From Adiantum capillus-veneris (lineage: Eukaryota > Streptophyta > Polypodiopsida > Polypodiales > Pteridaceae): DNA of 64,000 nucleotides. Below are positions 34,261 to 45,651 of the stretch, piece by piece. The stretch is taken from contig CM043950.1 in the NCBI GenBank assembly GCA_014529385.2, positions 152,522,945-152,586,944 of the forward strand, written 5' to 3'. Position 1 is the first letter of the stretch. Each line of letters starts with the position of its first letter. Made by a program: the position numbers and the translations under genes. The notes below the pieces were generated by a model. The model saw nothing but the letters and a program-made list of their open reading frames with translations. It had not been told where the DNA came from and ran no database searches.

Positions 34261-35283
34261 TGTAATGGAATTTGCCTATTCAATTTGAGAGTAGCGGAAT
34301 TTAATGAGAGTACTTTCAAGAAATGATTTTGTGAGCATAGCGGGTAGACATAATTGAAGATAGCAACATAATTATAGCAATTAGTTAACTTGACATGGAC
34401 AATACTTTTGCAAGAGAGAGAATTTAGAGAACATGACAGAAGTTGAGGACCGGATTTATGTGGAGCCGGTCCCCCCTCCAATAGGCATTTGTATTATGAT
34501 TTCTCCCATAAAAAGAGACTTGTTACAATACATTCTTTGTGTTCCTTGTGACCTAGGTGAAGCAATGAAGATGGAAAGCTTCATGCATCACCATCATAGC
34601 ATAACCTAAACTTGAAGAAAGCTTTAACTATACCAAGCCTCAGTCCCAAGACCTCAAACACCTTCGAAGGTGGAGACAGCTGGCAGGGAATGAGGGTAGG
34701 GAAGAGGAAGAAGAAACATTTCATACGAGAAAGAGCTAGTTCCTCACTTATCATAACTCTTGTGCTAGCATACATAATAGCATAGTAATGAAGAAGAAAT
34801 AGATGGCAGGCTCAAGCATTGAAGCATGGATCTTGGATGGATTTGCACTCCATAGCCAAGAGTGTTGGTGTAGGCTCTCAACCTCTACTTGCTTGGAGAA
34901 GGAGAGGGAGCTCTTGCACTTTGCATAGTACACAATGAGAGTGTTTGTGAGTGTGTGTGGGTGAGTATACTCCCTAAGCAACCCCCTAGCTTGCTTGGGT
35001 CGACCCCCCCTTGTAGCTCATGCTTGAAGCTCATTGGACCCCTCCAGGCCTATCCAATCACAAGCAGGAGCCATTACAAGCAACATGGGTAGCCTTGGGA
35101 CAAGTGTCCCCCTTTCCCCTTTGAGAGAGAGGACTTGATAAATGCAAAATCAATTAATTAAATATCCTAAATTATCATTGGACCCCTTGGGTGGCCAACC
35201 AATAGGCTTCAGGCACACCATGAGGGCAACATGGGGAGGAACTTGACAAGTGTCCTTGCTGCCTCTTCAAGCTGGGGCTTCCC

Positions 35284-35342
<59 letters not shown>

Positions 35343-35912
35343 CTCTCTCACCCCCCCCTTGTAGGCTGGCCCCCCTCCTTGTAGGGATCTTTTTGACTTT
35401 GGATGAGCAAGCCCCTTAGTCATCAAGCATGACTAAGCACTTGAAGTAGGGGGTGTTGCCACAATCATCTGAGGCAAGCTTCTCAAGGCACCTCAAGCAC
35501 CTTAGTCATGCACCAAGTCAAGCACCTCAAGCATGGATCCAGTGAAGCACCTCAAGCATCTTAATCAAGCGCCTTAAGCAGGACAAGCACCTCAAGCACG
35601 ACAAGCACCTTGAGCTTGGGCCGGGTTCCCACCTCAAGCTCAGCCCTAGCTTACCTAAGGTCAAAGGACTTTTACACACATTATTGGAGGTCTTCAATGA
35701 AGCTAACCCTAAGGTCTTATGCTCCATTGGTTAGCCTTGCTCTTGATAGACCATCTCCCATTGGGGCCCCTTTACTATTGGCCCCATGTTGAGATAGATC
35801 TATAAGCACATATCTATATCTTAACACTTGTTCCCATTTATTCTCCCACATTAAGTGATCAATTTAATATGAGAAAATCATTTGGATTGGTTAGATATTA
35901 GATTTTATGACA
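34261..35912 (-). repeat. 3' LTR of gypsy element
   Basis: A 1652-bp LTR that includes a (TG)n run (35285-35340) and a CAAGCACCTCAAGCA minisatellite (about 35490-35615). Confidence 0.94.
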
Positions 35913-35926
35913 TTATCTCTCTCGTG
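35913..35926 (-). other. Putative polypurine tract of gypsy element
   Basis: Directly before the 3' LTR the minus strand reads CACGAGAGAGATAA, a purine-rich stretch in the correct place. Confidence 0.6.
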
Positions 35927-36273
35927 AAATCATAGTCGTCCTCGACTATGAGGTAGAAGAGATAAAGCCTTAGTCATTAGTCAATCGTACTTAGCGGGTA
36001 GAGGATCCCTTTTTTTACCCTACGACATGTTTCCAAGATGGATGACTAATCCATTTGGTGCTTGGGAGACATAGCTGCCGCAAGCATGTTTGCTCTTTAG
36101 TCCATTTCATTCTCCCAAAGTAGAGTGACAAATTCTACTTGGTGTTTGAGAGACGTCGTCATCACAAACATGATTCTAAGCATGCATACTAGTTAAATTT
36201 GTGCACAATTAAAAAGAGGATTAGTCTTATAAGACAAAAACATGAGTCATTTAAAAGAAATTTGTACATTTGC

Positions 36274-39200
36274 TTAGTCTAAGGTAGCATTGTAAGTATT
36301 GACAAGGTTCATACTATCCTTAAGTTGTATTCCTTGCATCCATTTAGCATCTTCAAAAGGATAATTTTTGAACTTAATAAGATACTATCGGATTATCTTA
36401 CCATGTCGTAGTACCTTGTCTTCATGCCGAAGGACAGCTTTGGGTTGTAGCACCTCTTCTTGGTCTTCAACTTCGGGAGGGTCTTCAATAATTGGTTCAA
36501 TTGGTGGCTCTCCTTTATTGGGCTTAAGTAGGCTTACATGAAAGGCATTGTGTATAAGCCAATGGTTGGGCAACTTGAGTTGATAAGCCATCTCATTGAT
36601 GGGCTTTAAGATTTGGAAAGGACCATAGTATCTTTTTGCTAGTTAAGCATAATACTTTTGATGGCCCGTAGGATTTTTGCCCGTCGTTTGCCTTAATCGA
36701 GCCTTAGGAAACTTGAGTAAGACCCAATCATTTTCTTTGAACATTAAGGCTCTTCTGTGCTTATCAGCAGCAGCTTTTTGCCTTTGTTGAGAGAAGGCTA
36801 TAGCCTCCCTAATCTTTTGAAAAGATTCTTGTAGGTCACGGCTATATTCATCGGCGGCGAAGATCTTCCCATGTACTTTGAGTAGCAAGGGACTTTTAGG
36901 TCTTCCCTCTATGATCTCGAAAGGTGCTTTCCCCATAGAAGTATGTACATTATTATTGTAGGTATACTCTACTAGAGGTAAATACTTTTCCCATTGTGAG
37001 CGTTGATCTACTTCGGTAACATAAGTCTTGAGTAGATCGAGTATCGTAAGATTGGCTATCTCACTTTGGCCATCCATTTGTGGGTGATAGGCCGAAGAGA
37101 AATTCAATATTGTTCCTAGATTTTCAAAGAGACCTTTCCAGAAATTACTGGTCATTCTAGGATCTCTATCTGACACGATGGATGTGGGTAATGCATGGTG
37201 CTTGAAAATCTGAGATATGAAGAGAGTTGCCATTTGATGTGCCTTAATAGTCTTTTTGACAGGAATAAAATGTGTTTGCTTGCTACACCTGTCGACTATT
37301 GTCCATATTCCTGTATTCCCATGGATAGACTCGGGTAATCCAAAGATGAAATCCATGGATATACTCTCCCATGGTGAATTTGGAATAGGCAATGGCTGGA
37401 GTAATCCAGGTTGCTTCCCTCTATCATACTTGGTCTTTTGGCATACTACACATTTTGAAACATACTCTTGTATGTCCACTTTCAGGGTAGGCCAATAGAA
37501 ATACGTCTCTACTCCTCGAAGAGTAGGTTGAATACCTCTATGCCCTGCATATGGAGGAGCATAGGATTCATACATAACCTTCTCACGAAGGGCATGGGTA
37601 ACACATAGCCTATTGCCGTGGAGAATATAACCATCCTGCAAGGTGAATGGTTCCTCTTTCTTCCCCAAAGCAAGGGCTGACATTATGTCTTTAAAGTCAG
37701 GGTCAGTAGCATACTCATCTATCATAGAGGATAGATCATTGTGAGTAGCTATAGACACCGCATTAACTTTTGGTCGTCGTGAATGTGCATCGGCAACTTG
37801 ATTGTGCTTACCAGCTATGTGAGCAATATGGAAATTAAATTGCGAAAGAAAATTTGCCCACCTCATTTGTTTGTCGGAAAACTTGGTTTGCGTCATGAAA
37901 TACTTGAGACTTTGGTGGTCGGTTCGTAGGATAAATGGAGTGCCCAATAGGTAGTGCTTCGATGTGTCTAGGGCAGGTAGAACAACTAAAATCTCTTTCT
38001 CATAAATGCCCAAGACTCGTTCATCACTATTGAGCCTTCAGCTCTCATACTCTATGGCATGCCCTTCTTGAAGCAAAACCGCTCCAATGCAATCACCACA
38101 AGCATCACATTGGACCTCAAATGGTTTTGAGAGATCCGGAACCACGAGGACTGGTTGGGAAGTAAGCTTCTCTTTGAGTTTTTCAAAAGCATTTTTCTCC
38201 TTAGCAGTCCATACAAACTTAACGTTCTTCTTTGTTAAGTCGTGTAGTGGTCCTGCTACTTGAGAGAATTTTTCTATGAAGCGTCTATAGTATGCACACA
38301 TACCAATAAAGCTTCTTAGCTCATGTAGATTCCTTGGGTTAGGCCATGATTTTATTACCTCTAACTTTGATGGATCCATACGAATACCATCGTGAGAGAT
38401 AATATGACCTAGATATTGAATCTCTTGAAGGAAGAATTCACTTTTCTTTTGGTTGAGAAAAAGTTTGTTTTCCCTCAAGGCTTGAAAAATCACTTGGAGA
38501 TGTTGCTTATGTTCCTCCAAAGATTTGGAGTAGATGATGATATCATCAAAGAACACTCCAGTGAATTTACGATATGGTCTAAAAAATTTCTCCATGAGAC
38601 GATTGAAAGTAGCTGGTACATTAGTCAAGCCAAAAGGCATGACTAGATATTCATAAAGACCAAATGTTGTGCGAGATGCGGTCTTTAGGATATCTTCATC
38701 CACTATCCTTATTTGATGATAGCCACTCTTAAGGTCAATCCTACTGAAGTAGGTAGAGCCTTATAGCTTATCAAACAGATCTTCTACCCAAGGCACGACA
38801 AATTTGTTTTTGACAGTGATATGGTTTAGTGCTCGATAGTCCACACACATACGGTATGTACCATCTTTCTTTTGCACTAAAAGGACTGGAGAACAAAAGG
38901 GAGAGGAACTAGGCCTCACCATCCCTTTGTCTACCAATTCCTCTACTTGCCTCATAATCTCCTCTTGTTGAGCTTGTGAGACTCGATAAGGCGGTTTGTT
39001 AGGCGGTGAGCTTCCTGGAAGGATCTCAATACGATGGTCATCATCCCCTCGTTTTGGAGGTAGGTCCATAGGGATATCATCGATGAACACATCTTGGAAT
39101 CCTTTTAGAAAAATAGACAAGTCTAACTCTTCTTGATTCCTATCATTTTCATTTGATGAAACATTATTAGCTTTTAGAGACTCTTTGACATAAATCATGT

Positions 39201-41064
39201 ACGCAGAAACTGAGCTCTTCATTGATTTATCAAAAGAAAGAGGATTTACAAGTGGAATAGTGCGACCACGCTCACTAGCATCTATATAAATGTTCTTTCC
39301 CCTGTAGGTGAAGTAAATTCTCCTTTCAGGGAACTTCATGTTGGCACCCATGCGATCAAACGATGGTGCCCCTAGGATAACATCCTGATGTTGGAGAGGA
39401 GAGATGAAGAAGTCTTCTTTGTCGACATAGCTTTGGACATGAAGCCTCAACTTCCCAATCAAGGGAGTAACGGAGGCTTGTTGTCCCTTGAAAGCTGCAT
39501 CAGCTATTACTATATCTCCCATCTCAAAAGCTTGAATACCCAACTTGGTGGCCAACTCTATTGATATGAAGTTGAGAGTAGAGCCAGGGTGAAACAAGAT
39601 GAAGGCATCATGCTCTCTTACCTTTCCCCATGCATAGTAAAGTGATGATCCTTTGCAATGACCATCCTCTTTTGGAGCTTCGATTGTGGAAGCCCTAGGA
39701 GTCTCATTGCGAGTATTCTTCTTGGGGCAAGAACGATAGCCATGTCCTTGCTCTCCACACTTGAAACACTTATAGTCCTTGCGAAAAGCTTCAAGCTCTT
39801 CAGGAGAGAGTTTGTTTTTACCTTTGTAAACTCCCTTCTCCTTGGACCGATTGTTGTTGTTGTTGTTGTTGTTGTTGGAAGTGCCTTGGGAATTATTTTG
39901 AGCATTGGATTTCCCCTTTGCATCATTTTTATCTTTGTTTTCCATGGGCTTGACATTACGTCTAGCCCCTTGATGGAAATTGATGTGTGAAGCAACCATG
40001 GTGTGGTGAATTACTTCGGTAATAGTACCGGGCCGTTGAGAGTTGATGTATTCGGCCATCTCTTCAGGTAATCCTGCACAGAATTGTTGTCTTTGTTCGG
40101 CAAAGTCTATCTTTTGAAAGACAGTAGCTTTGAGATGTAAATCCCAAAACTTGTCTACATACTTGTTGATAGACTCATGAGAGAGAAGCTTCAAGCCGCG
40201 CCATTCGGTAAGAACTTTATCTTTAGTATCGCTTGGAAGAAATTGCTTCATGATGGAAACTCGTAGAGTTTTCCATGTCTTTGGGGCTTCTCCATTGCCA
40301 CGAAGGCTAGCCCACCATTGACGAGCTGATTTTTGGAAGTGCATAGCTACATGGCGTAGCTTGGAGGACTCTGTGAAGCCCTCGTCCCCAAAGGCCGCAT
40401 CAAATTGCTGGATGAAGGCCAACACTTTGTCGGTAGCACCAAAGGTGCCATCGTAGGTGAGAAAAGAGATACTCTTTCCTCCCTCCTTGAACTTCTTTAG
40501 CTTTTGTGACCTTCGCCATGCAGGAAATGATTTGCGATGTCCTCCCCTCTTGTATTCTCTAGGAGAGTAGCCATAACTTTCATCAGAAGAGGAGGAAGGT
40601 GAAGAAGAAGGAGAAGAGGGTGACCTCTTCCTAGCCCTTTTCTTCCTTTGTTTCCTCTCTTGCCTTTCAGAGTGATGAGGAGAAGGACTATAGGTTGCTC
40701 TTTTCCTCTTGGGAGGAGTAGGCGATCGTCTAGACCGCCGTCTTCGTGGAGCCACATCTTCAGAAGAACTTAGACTGTCATTGCTTTCTTTCTCTTTGGA
40801 TTCCTCCTCTCGAATGGGAGAGAGTCTTCTTTTGGGGGTCTCTTCAAGAGGCCTCCTAAGCTCTCTCTCCTCTGGGAGAGGAAGGGAAATTCCATAATCA
40901 CGAAGTTGTTGAGTAACTTCGGCTTGCAAAACAGGGTTGCCCATAGCTTGTTGCAACCTAGTGACGAGATAATTCACAAACATGGGAGCATCATCATCAG
41001 CACCTTCATGTGCAAAATCAAAGCTATCAATGTTCATTCTACTATCTTGATTATTGTCAGCCAT
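36274..41064 (-). pseudogene. Gypsy Gag-Pol polyprotein, four in-frame stops
   Basis: One 1597-codon phase runs from the ATG at 41064 (MADNNQDSRMNIDSF). Order: SR/RS-like basic N-terminal region; Retrotrans_gag (ARQWWASLRGNGEAPKTW); an Asn run from a trinucleotide repeat near 39855; CCHC knuckle CFKCGEQGHGYRSC (~430); protease with HPGSTLNFIS (~492), where the catalytic Asp is His; RT (SSSPFCSPVLLVQKKDGTYR, MPFGLTNVPATFNRLMEKFF, VFFDDIIIYSKS ~838); RNase H (LRTDHQSLKYFMTQTKFSDK); integrase zinc finger (HAGHRGIQPTLRG...CVVCQK) and core (SMDFIFGLPE, SDRDPRMTSNFW, HPQMDGQSEIANLTI); and a chromodomain-like tail (YLIKFKNYPFEDAKWMQ). Stops: 38761 (TAA), 38038 (TGA), 36643 (TAA) and 36385 (TAG). The phase never shifts, and each stop fits a C-to-T change in CAA, CGA or CAG. 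The chromodomain-like tail places it near plant chromoviruses. Confidence 0.93.
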
Positions 41065-41465
41065 GTTAACAAAATTTATGTTTATACTTAGTGTATGCTT
41101 TGGCAATACAAAACCTTAGTTGCCACTCCTCTTAGCCTTTGAAAATCGGCTCTTAAGTATCTACACCCACGGCTCAAAGTGGTTAATTATAGAGAGTAGA
41201 GGAGTAGGTCTAACATAGCAGAGTTGCCAAGGGTTAGCTCCTTTTGGACTTCTTATGGCTCAATAATGGTAAAACCGTAGGCAAGTCTAGAAAGACTCCA
41301 TTATTAAGTCCAAAGATCCCGAGGTGTGCACCATCCCCCACATAGTGGTCTCAACAAAACCGATATTAGATCCCAGTTCCACTTACTCTATTATAATTAA
41401 CAACATCAACCATTCATAGGCTACTTAAGGACCTCTCTTCTTAAGCAAGAAAAGAGAAACCAAAT

Positions 41466-41477
41466 GCTCTGATACCA
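41466..41477 (-). other. Primer binding site (initiator tRNA-Met)
   Basis: The minus strand reads TGGTATCAGAGC one base inside the 5' LTR. This is the usual primer site of plant gypsy and copia elements. Confidence 0.93.
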
Positions 41478-41478
41478 A

Positions 41479-42488
41479 CGTAATGGAATTTTCCTATTCA
41501 ATTTGAGAGTAGCGGAATTGAATGAGAGTACTTTCAAGAAATGATTTTGTGAGCATAGCGGGTAGACATAATTGAAGATAGCAACATAATTATAGCAATT
41601 AGTTAACTTGGCATGGACAATACTTTTGCAAGAGAGAGAATTTAGAGAACATGACAGCAGTTGAGGACCGGATTTATGTGGAGCCGGTCCCCCCTCCAAT
41701 AGGCATTTGTATTATGATTTCTTCCATAAAGAGAGACTTGTTACAATAAATTCTATGTGTTCCTTGTAACCTAGGTGAAGCAATGAAGATGGAAAGCTTC
41801 ATGCATCACCATCATAGCATAACCTAAACTTGAAGAAAGCTTTAACTATACCAAGACTCAGTCCCAAGACCTCAAACACCTTCGAAGGTGGAGAGAGCTA
41901 GCAGGAAAGAGGAAGAAGAAACATTTCATACGAGAAAGAGCTAGTTCCTCACTTATCATAACTCTTGTGCTAGCATACATAATAGCATAATAATGAAGAA
42001 GAAATAGATGGCAAGCTCAAGCATTGAAGCATGGCTCTTGGATGGATTTGCACTCCATAGCCAAGAGTGTTGGTGTAGGCTCTCAACCTCTACTTGCTTG
42101 GAGAAGGAGAGGGAGATCTTGCACTTTGCATAGTACACAATGAGAGTGTTTGTGAGTGTGTGTGGGTGAGTATACCCCCTAAGCACCCCCCTAGCTTGCT
42201 TGGGTCGACCCCCCCTTGTAGCTCATGCTTGAAGCTCATTGGACCCCTCTAGGCCTAGCCAATCACAAGCAGGAGCCATTACAAGCAACATGGGTAGCCT
42301 TTTGACAAGTGTCCCCCTTTCCCCTTTGAGAGAGAGGACTTGATAAATGCAAAATCAATTAATTAAATATCCTAAATTATCATTGGACCCCTTGGGTGGC
42401 CAACCAATAGGCTTCAGGCACACCATGAGGGCAACATGGGGAGGAACTTGACAAGTGTCCTTGCTGCCTCTTCAAGCTGGGGCTTCCC

Positions 42489-42539
<51 letters not shown>

Positions 42540-43141
42540 CTCTCTCATCCCCCCCACTTGTAGGCTCGCCCCCCTCCTTCTAGGGATCTTTTTGAATTTG
42601 GATGAGCAAGCCCCTTAGTCACCAAGCATGGCTAAGCACTTGAAGTAGGGGGTGTTCCCACAAGCATCTCAGGCAAGCTTCTCAAGGCACCTCAAGCACC
42701 TTAATCATGCACCAAGTCAAGAACCTCAAGCATGGATCCAGTCAAGCACCTCAAGCATCTTAATGAAGCACGTCAAGCATGATAAGCACCTCAAGCAGGA
42801 CAAGCACCTCAAGCACGACAAGCACCTTGAGCTTGGGGCTGAGCTTGGGCCGGGTTCCCACCTCAAGCTCAGCCCTAGCTTACCTAAGGTCAAAGGACTT
42901 TTACACACATTATTGGAGGTCTTCAATGAAGCTAACCCTAAGGTCTTATGCTCCATTGGTTAGCCTTGCTCTTGATAGACCATCTCCCATTGGGGCCCCT
43001 TTACTATTGGCCCCGTGTTGAGATAGATCTATAAGCACATATCTATATCTTAACACTTGTTCCCATTTATTCTCCCACATTAAGTGATCAATTTAATATG
43101 ATAAAATCATTTGGGTTGGTTAGATATTAGATTTTATGACA
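41479..43141 (-). repeat. 5' LTR of gypsy element
   Basis: A 1663-bp LTR matching 34261-35912. The inner terminal base pair is changed (CGTAATGG here, TGTAATGG in the other copy). (TG)n lies at 42490-42538. The CAAGCACCTCAAGCA minisatellite (about 42680-42835) is longer than in the 3' LTR. Confidence 0.94.
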
Positions 43142-43146
43142 GACCA

Positions 43147-43263
43147 GGTCCTTGCTCTTGAAGGAGAGGTAACCCGGCTCAAGGTCCACCTGAATCGATT
43201 GAATGCATTGATGACAAAGATGGCTCGATATTCTGATGGCCGTGCCATATAGCAACATTCAAC
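43147..43263 (+). pseudogene. Coiled-coil protein remnant, split by the gypsy element (3' part)
   Basis: This continues the phase of 33815-34260 across the gypsy insertion: LALEGEVTRLKVHLNRLNAL, then MARYSDGRAI and a TAG at 43261. The regular Leu/Val spacing continues the coiled coil, which supports the two parts having been one reading frame before the insertion. Confidence 0.55.
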
Positions 43264-45593
43264 CTTGGCTACTAGAAATAATTGAAGCACGTACTTCTGT
43301 GTGTTAATTTGATTCACTGTCTTGATGTACTAAAGCATACCTTGATTTGAAATTTGTTGGTAGGATAAATTAGTGAACATGTTGTTTTGTTTGGTTTTAT
43401 ACTTGTGTTGCTTGATCTACATGGCATGAAGCCATAGAGTATACTTAAATTAAGTTTTGAGTCCCTGGTTGAGAAGTTTTAAGTCCTTGGTTGAGATGAT
43501 ATTTTTGTCAAAACAATATGAGGTACTACCGTTGTGGCTTGGGGACACAAGGTAGCATGTTGTTAGACAATAGGATTCCATCATTACAACTATGCTTAGC
43601 TATGTGAGCTTCAAGGTTGCAATTAGGACCATTGAGACCCTGTTGTGATGTATATCCACAAAGTATGTATAATGTATCCTAATTGTGGAAGGTTCAAACA
43701 AGACGATAGAGTTTGTGGGATTGTTTTTACAAAGGGTCATCGATGTATGATAGTGTAGGAAATTTGGATGTTATTATTATAATTATTATATATTATTATA
43801 TATTACCAATTGGAACTCCACCAAAGCATCCTTTGCCACTAACTACTTTGTTTGTCTCCTAAGAGTTTTGACATTTTGCATGGAGTGGACAATGTAAATC
43901 ATAAATAAAATCTTTCGGTGTTTGAACGATTATTGGTATTGCATTTGGAGTTATTTCTTTTCAAAAAAGGCATCAAAATCTCAAAACTAAGTGTGGCCTC
44001 TGTTTCAACATTTTCCATATAATGTAATGAAAAAACATGAAAAATATTGCACATAAACGAGTAGATTTGTGCGGCTCTTTATGCATGTCTAAAGTGATTG
44101 AGAACTAAGATTTTGTTACAAATTTAAGAGTTTCAATGGTATTAATAGTGTACTCTTTTAGTTTACACCAACATATGGATCACATATTTTAGCTGCTATG
44201 TTGATTCAATTCTTTATACACTTCGATTTCATGAAAAGCTGATGTTATGATGTTTCTTGAATGGGGTTGAAATATTGTATTTATAGATGCCATGTCAAAG
44301 AAGGCATTGGACAGTTTCTACATTTAGCTGGATGCTCATCATCCGCCATTTCTTATCTATGGTAGGATCTAAGTATATCCTTTGTAAAATTTTCAGCTTG
44401 ATGTTCAAACTAACAATTTCCTCATTTAGATCCCCCTGGTTGGAGAGGCCTCCTTAGTACGCATGATGTAGTACACATTATTGAAAGCTTTGAAGTTGTT
44501 AGGTAAGGAACATCAATGAAGCACAATGCTTTTTTATATATTTTTTGGTTATTGAACTTATTGTAATTAACCAATTGGCTTGCAAGAATCACTATTATCA
44601 TAATAACATTTTAATGGAAGTGCATGAGTTTTGCGAAGGACTCCAAGGATACTTTCATATCAGTGTGGCTTTGAATCGTAATGCAGGTTCAGCTCGCATA
44701 CGGGTTCGCGAGCTCGAAGATTGCTTGCCGGCCAATGCAGAATACTCTTATAGAGATAGATATGAGAATTGGAGGATTGTATTATACACGCTGTATGAGG
44801 GCCACCGTCGTTTTGGTAGGAGCATTCGTTATGTGGGTCCATGGGTTCTACGAGTACCAAATGCAACATCCCGAAGGCTGTCATTTTGAAGTTGTAGTTG
44901 TTTTGTTAGTTAAGATTTAGTGGCTTTCAAAAAACTTCTTCTTTAGAGACGAATATTAGGTTATGCTTACAACGACTACTTACAGTAATGGAAGTGGATT
45001 GTTTTTTTTCTTTTAGTCTCCGTTTCTTACTCTACTCTCTCTCTCTCTCCCTCTCTCTCTCTCTCGTGTAGTCTTTTAAATTTATGCTCTATAGTTGTTA
45101 TGTTCATTTAATTCTCTACGCACTTTCTATTGTCGCATAAAGTCAATGTGATTTAAAGCATTATTGCACATAATAAAACATTTAAGATATGGTTCTCACC
45201 ACCTTGAATTGGATGCATAAAGAATACTTACTGGGTCCTACTGGCTCTGCTTTAACAACAACCCCAATAATTTGGAGATTCCCTCCCCCCACCCGGCATG
45301 CCCTCTGGCCTCTACTTTCTACAGGAGGACATCACGCCTTTCCCAACAGCCTCCACCTGCAGCCTCGCCCACAACCATCTAGCAAGAGAACGCAGCTGGC
45401 AGCTTGCACACCAACTATTTAGCAGCCAACGGTGGGTGTAATCTGAGGTAGCATGGTCACAAGGCATGCTGTGAATAGGAGGCGCGCAATTGTGTGTGCC
45501 CAGTTAGACATGTGGTTTGTGTGCCTTCTTCCAAGCAGCCCCCCCTCAACTCCTGTGCGCCTTCTCCCTTGAGGGCAACTTCAGTCTGCAGAC
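43264..45593. other. No assignable gene
   Basis: AT-rich sequence with scattered short frames. One at 44545-44889 (plus) is free of simple repeats but unrecognised. A short (CT)n lies near 45032-45065. If the Helitron reconstruction is right, this is interior Helitron sequence. Confidence 0.4.
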
Positions 45594-45651
45594 GAGAGAG
45601 AGAGACATAGATAGATAGATTTTATTATCATCCTCGGAGGTAAAATATGAC

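Larger units (their letters stand above)
34261..43141 (-). mobile_element. Ty3/gypsy LTR retrotransposon with chromodomain-like C-terminus
   Basis: An 8881-bp element read on the minus strand. LTRs: 41479-43141 (5') and 34261-35912 (3'); on the minus strand they start TGTCATAAAATC and end CCATTAC plus A or G. The target duplication is GACCA. The primer site TGGTATCAGAGC lies one base inside the 5' LTR. A single frame carries gag, protease, RT, RNase H, integrase and a chromodomain-like tail, in gypsy order (integrase last). LTRs differ by scattered substitutions, microsatellite length and small indels, by eye about 2 percent. The copy is inactivated by four in-frame stops and a changed protease active site. 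Confidence 0.96.

Noticed and set aside
44545-44889. Plus-strand ORF of 114 codons
   Set aside because: No motif, no related copy in the window, and it lies in AT-rich sequence that may be Helitron interior.
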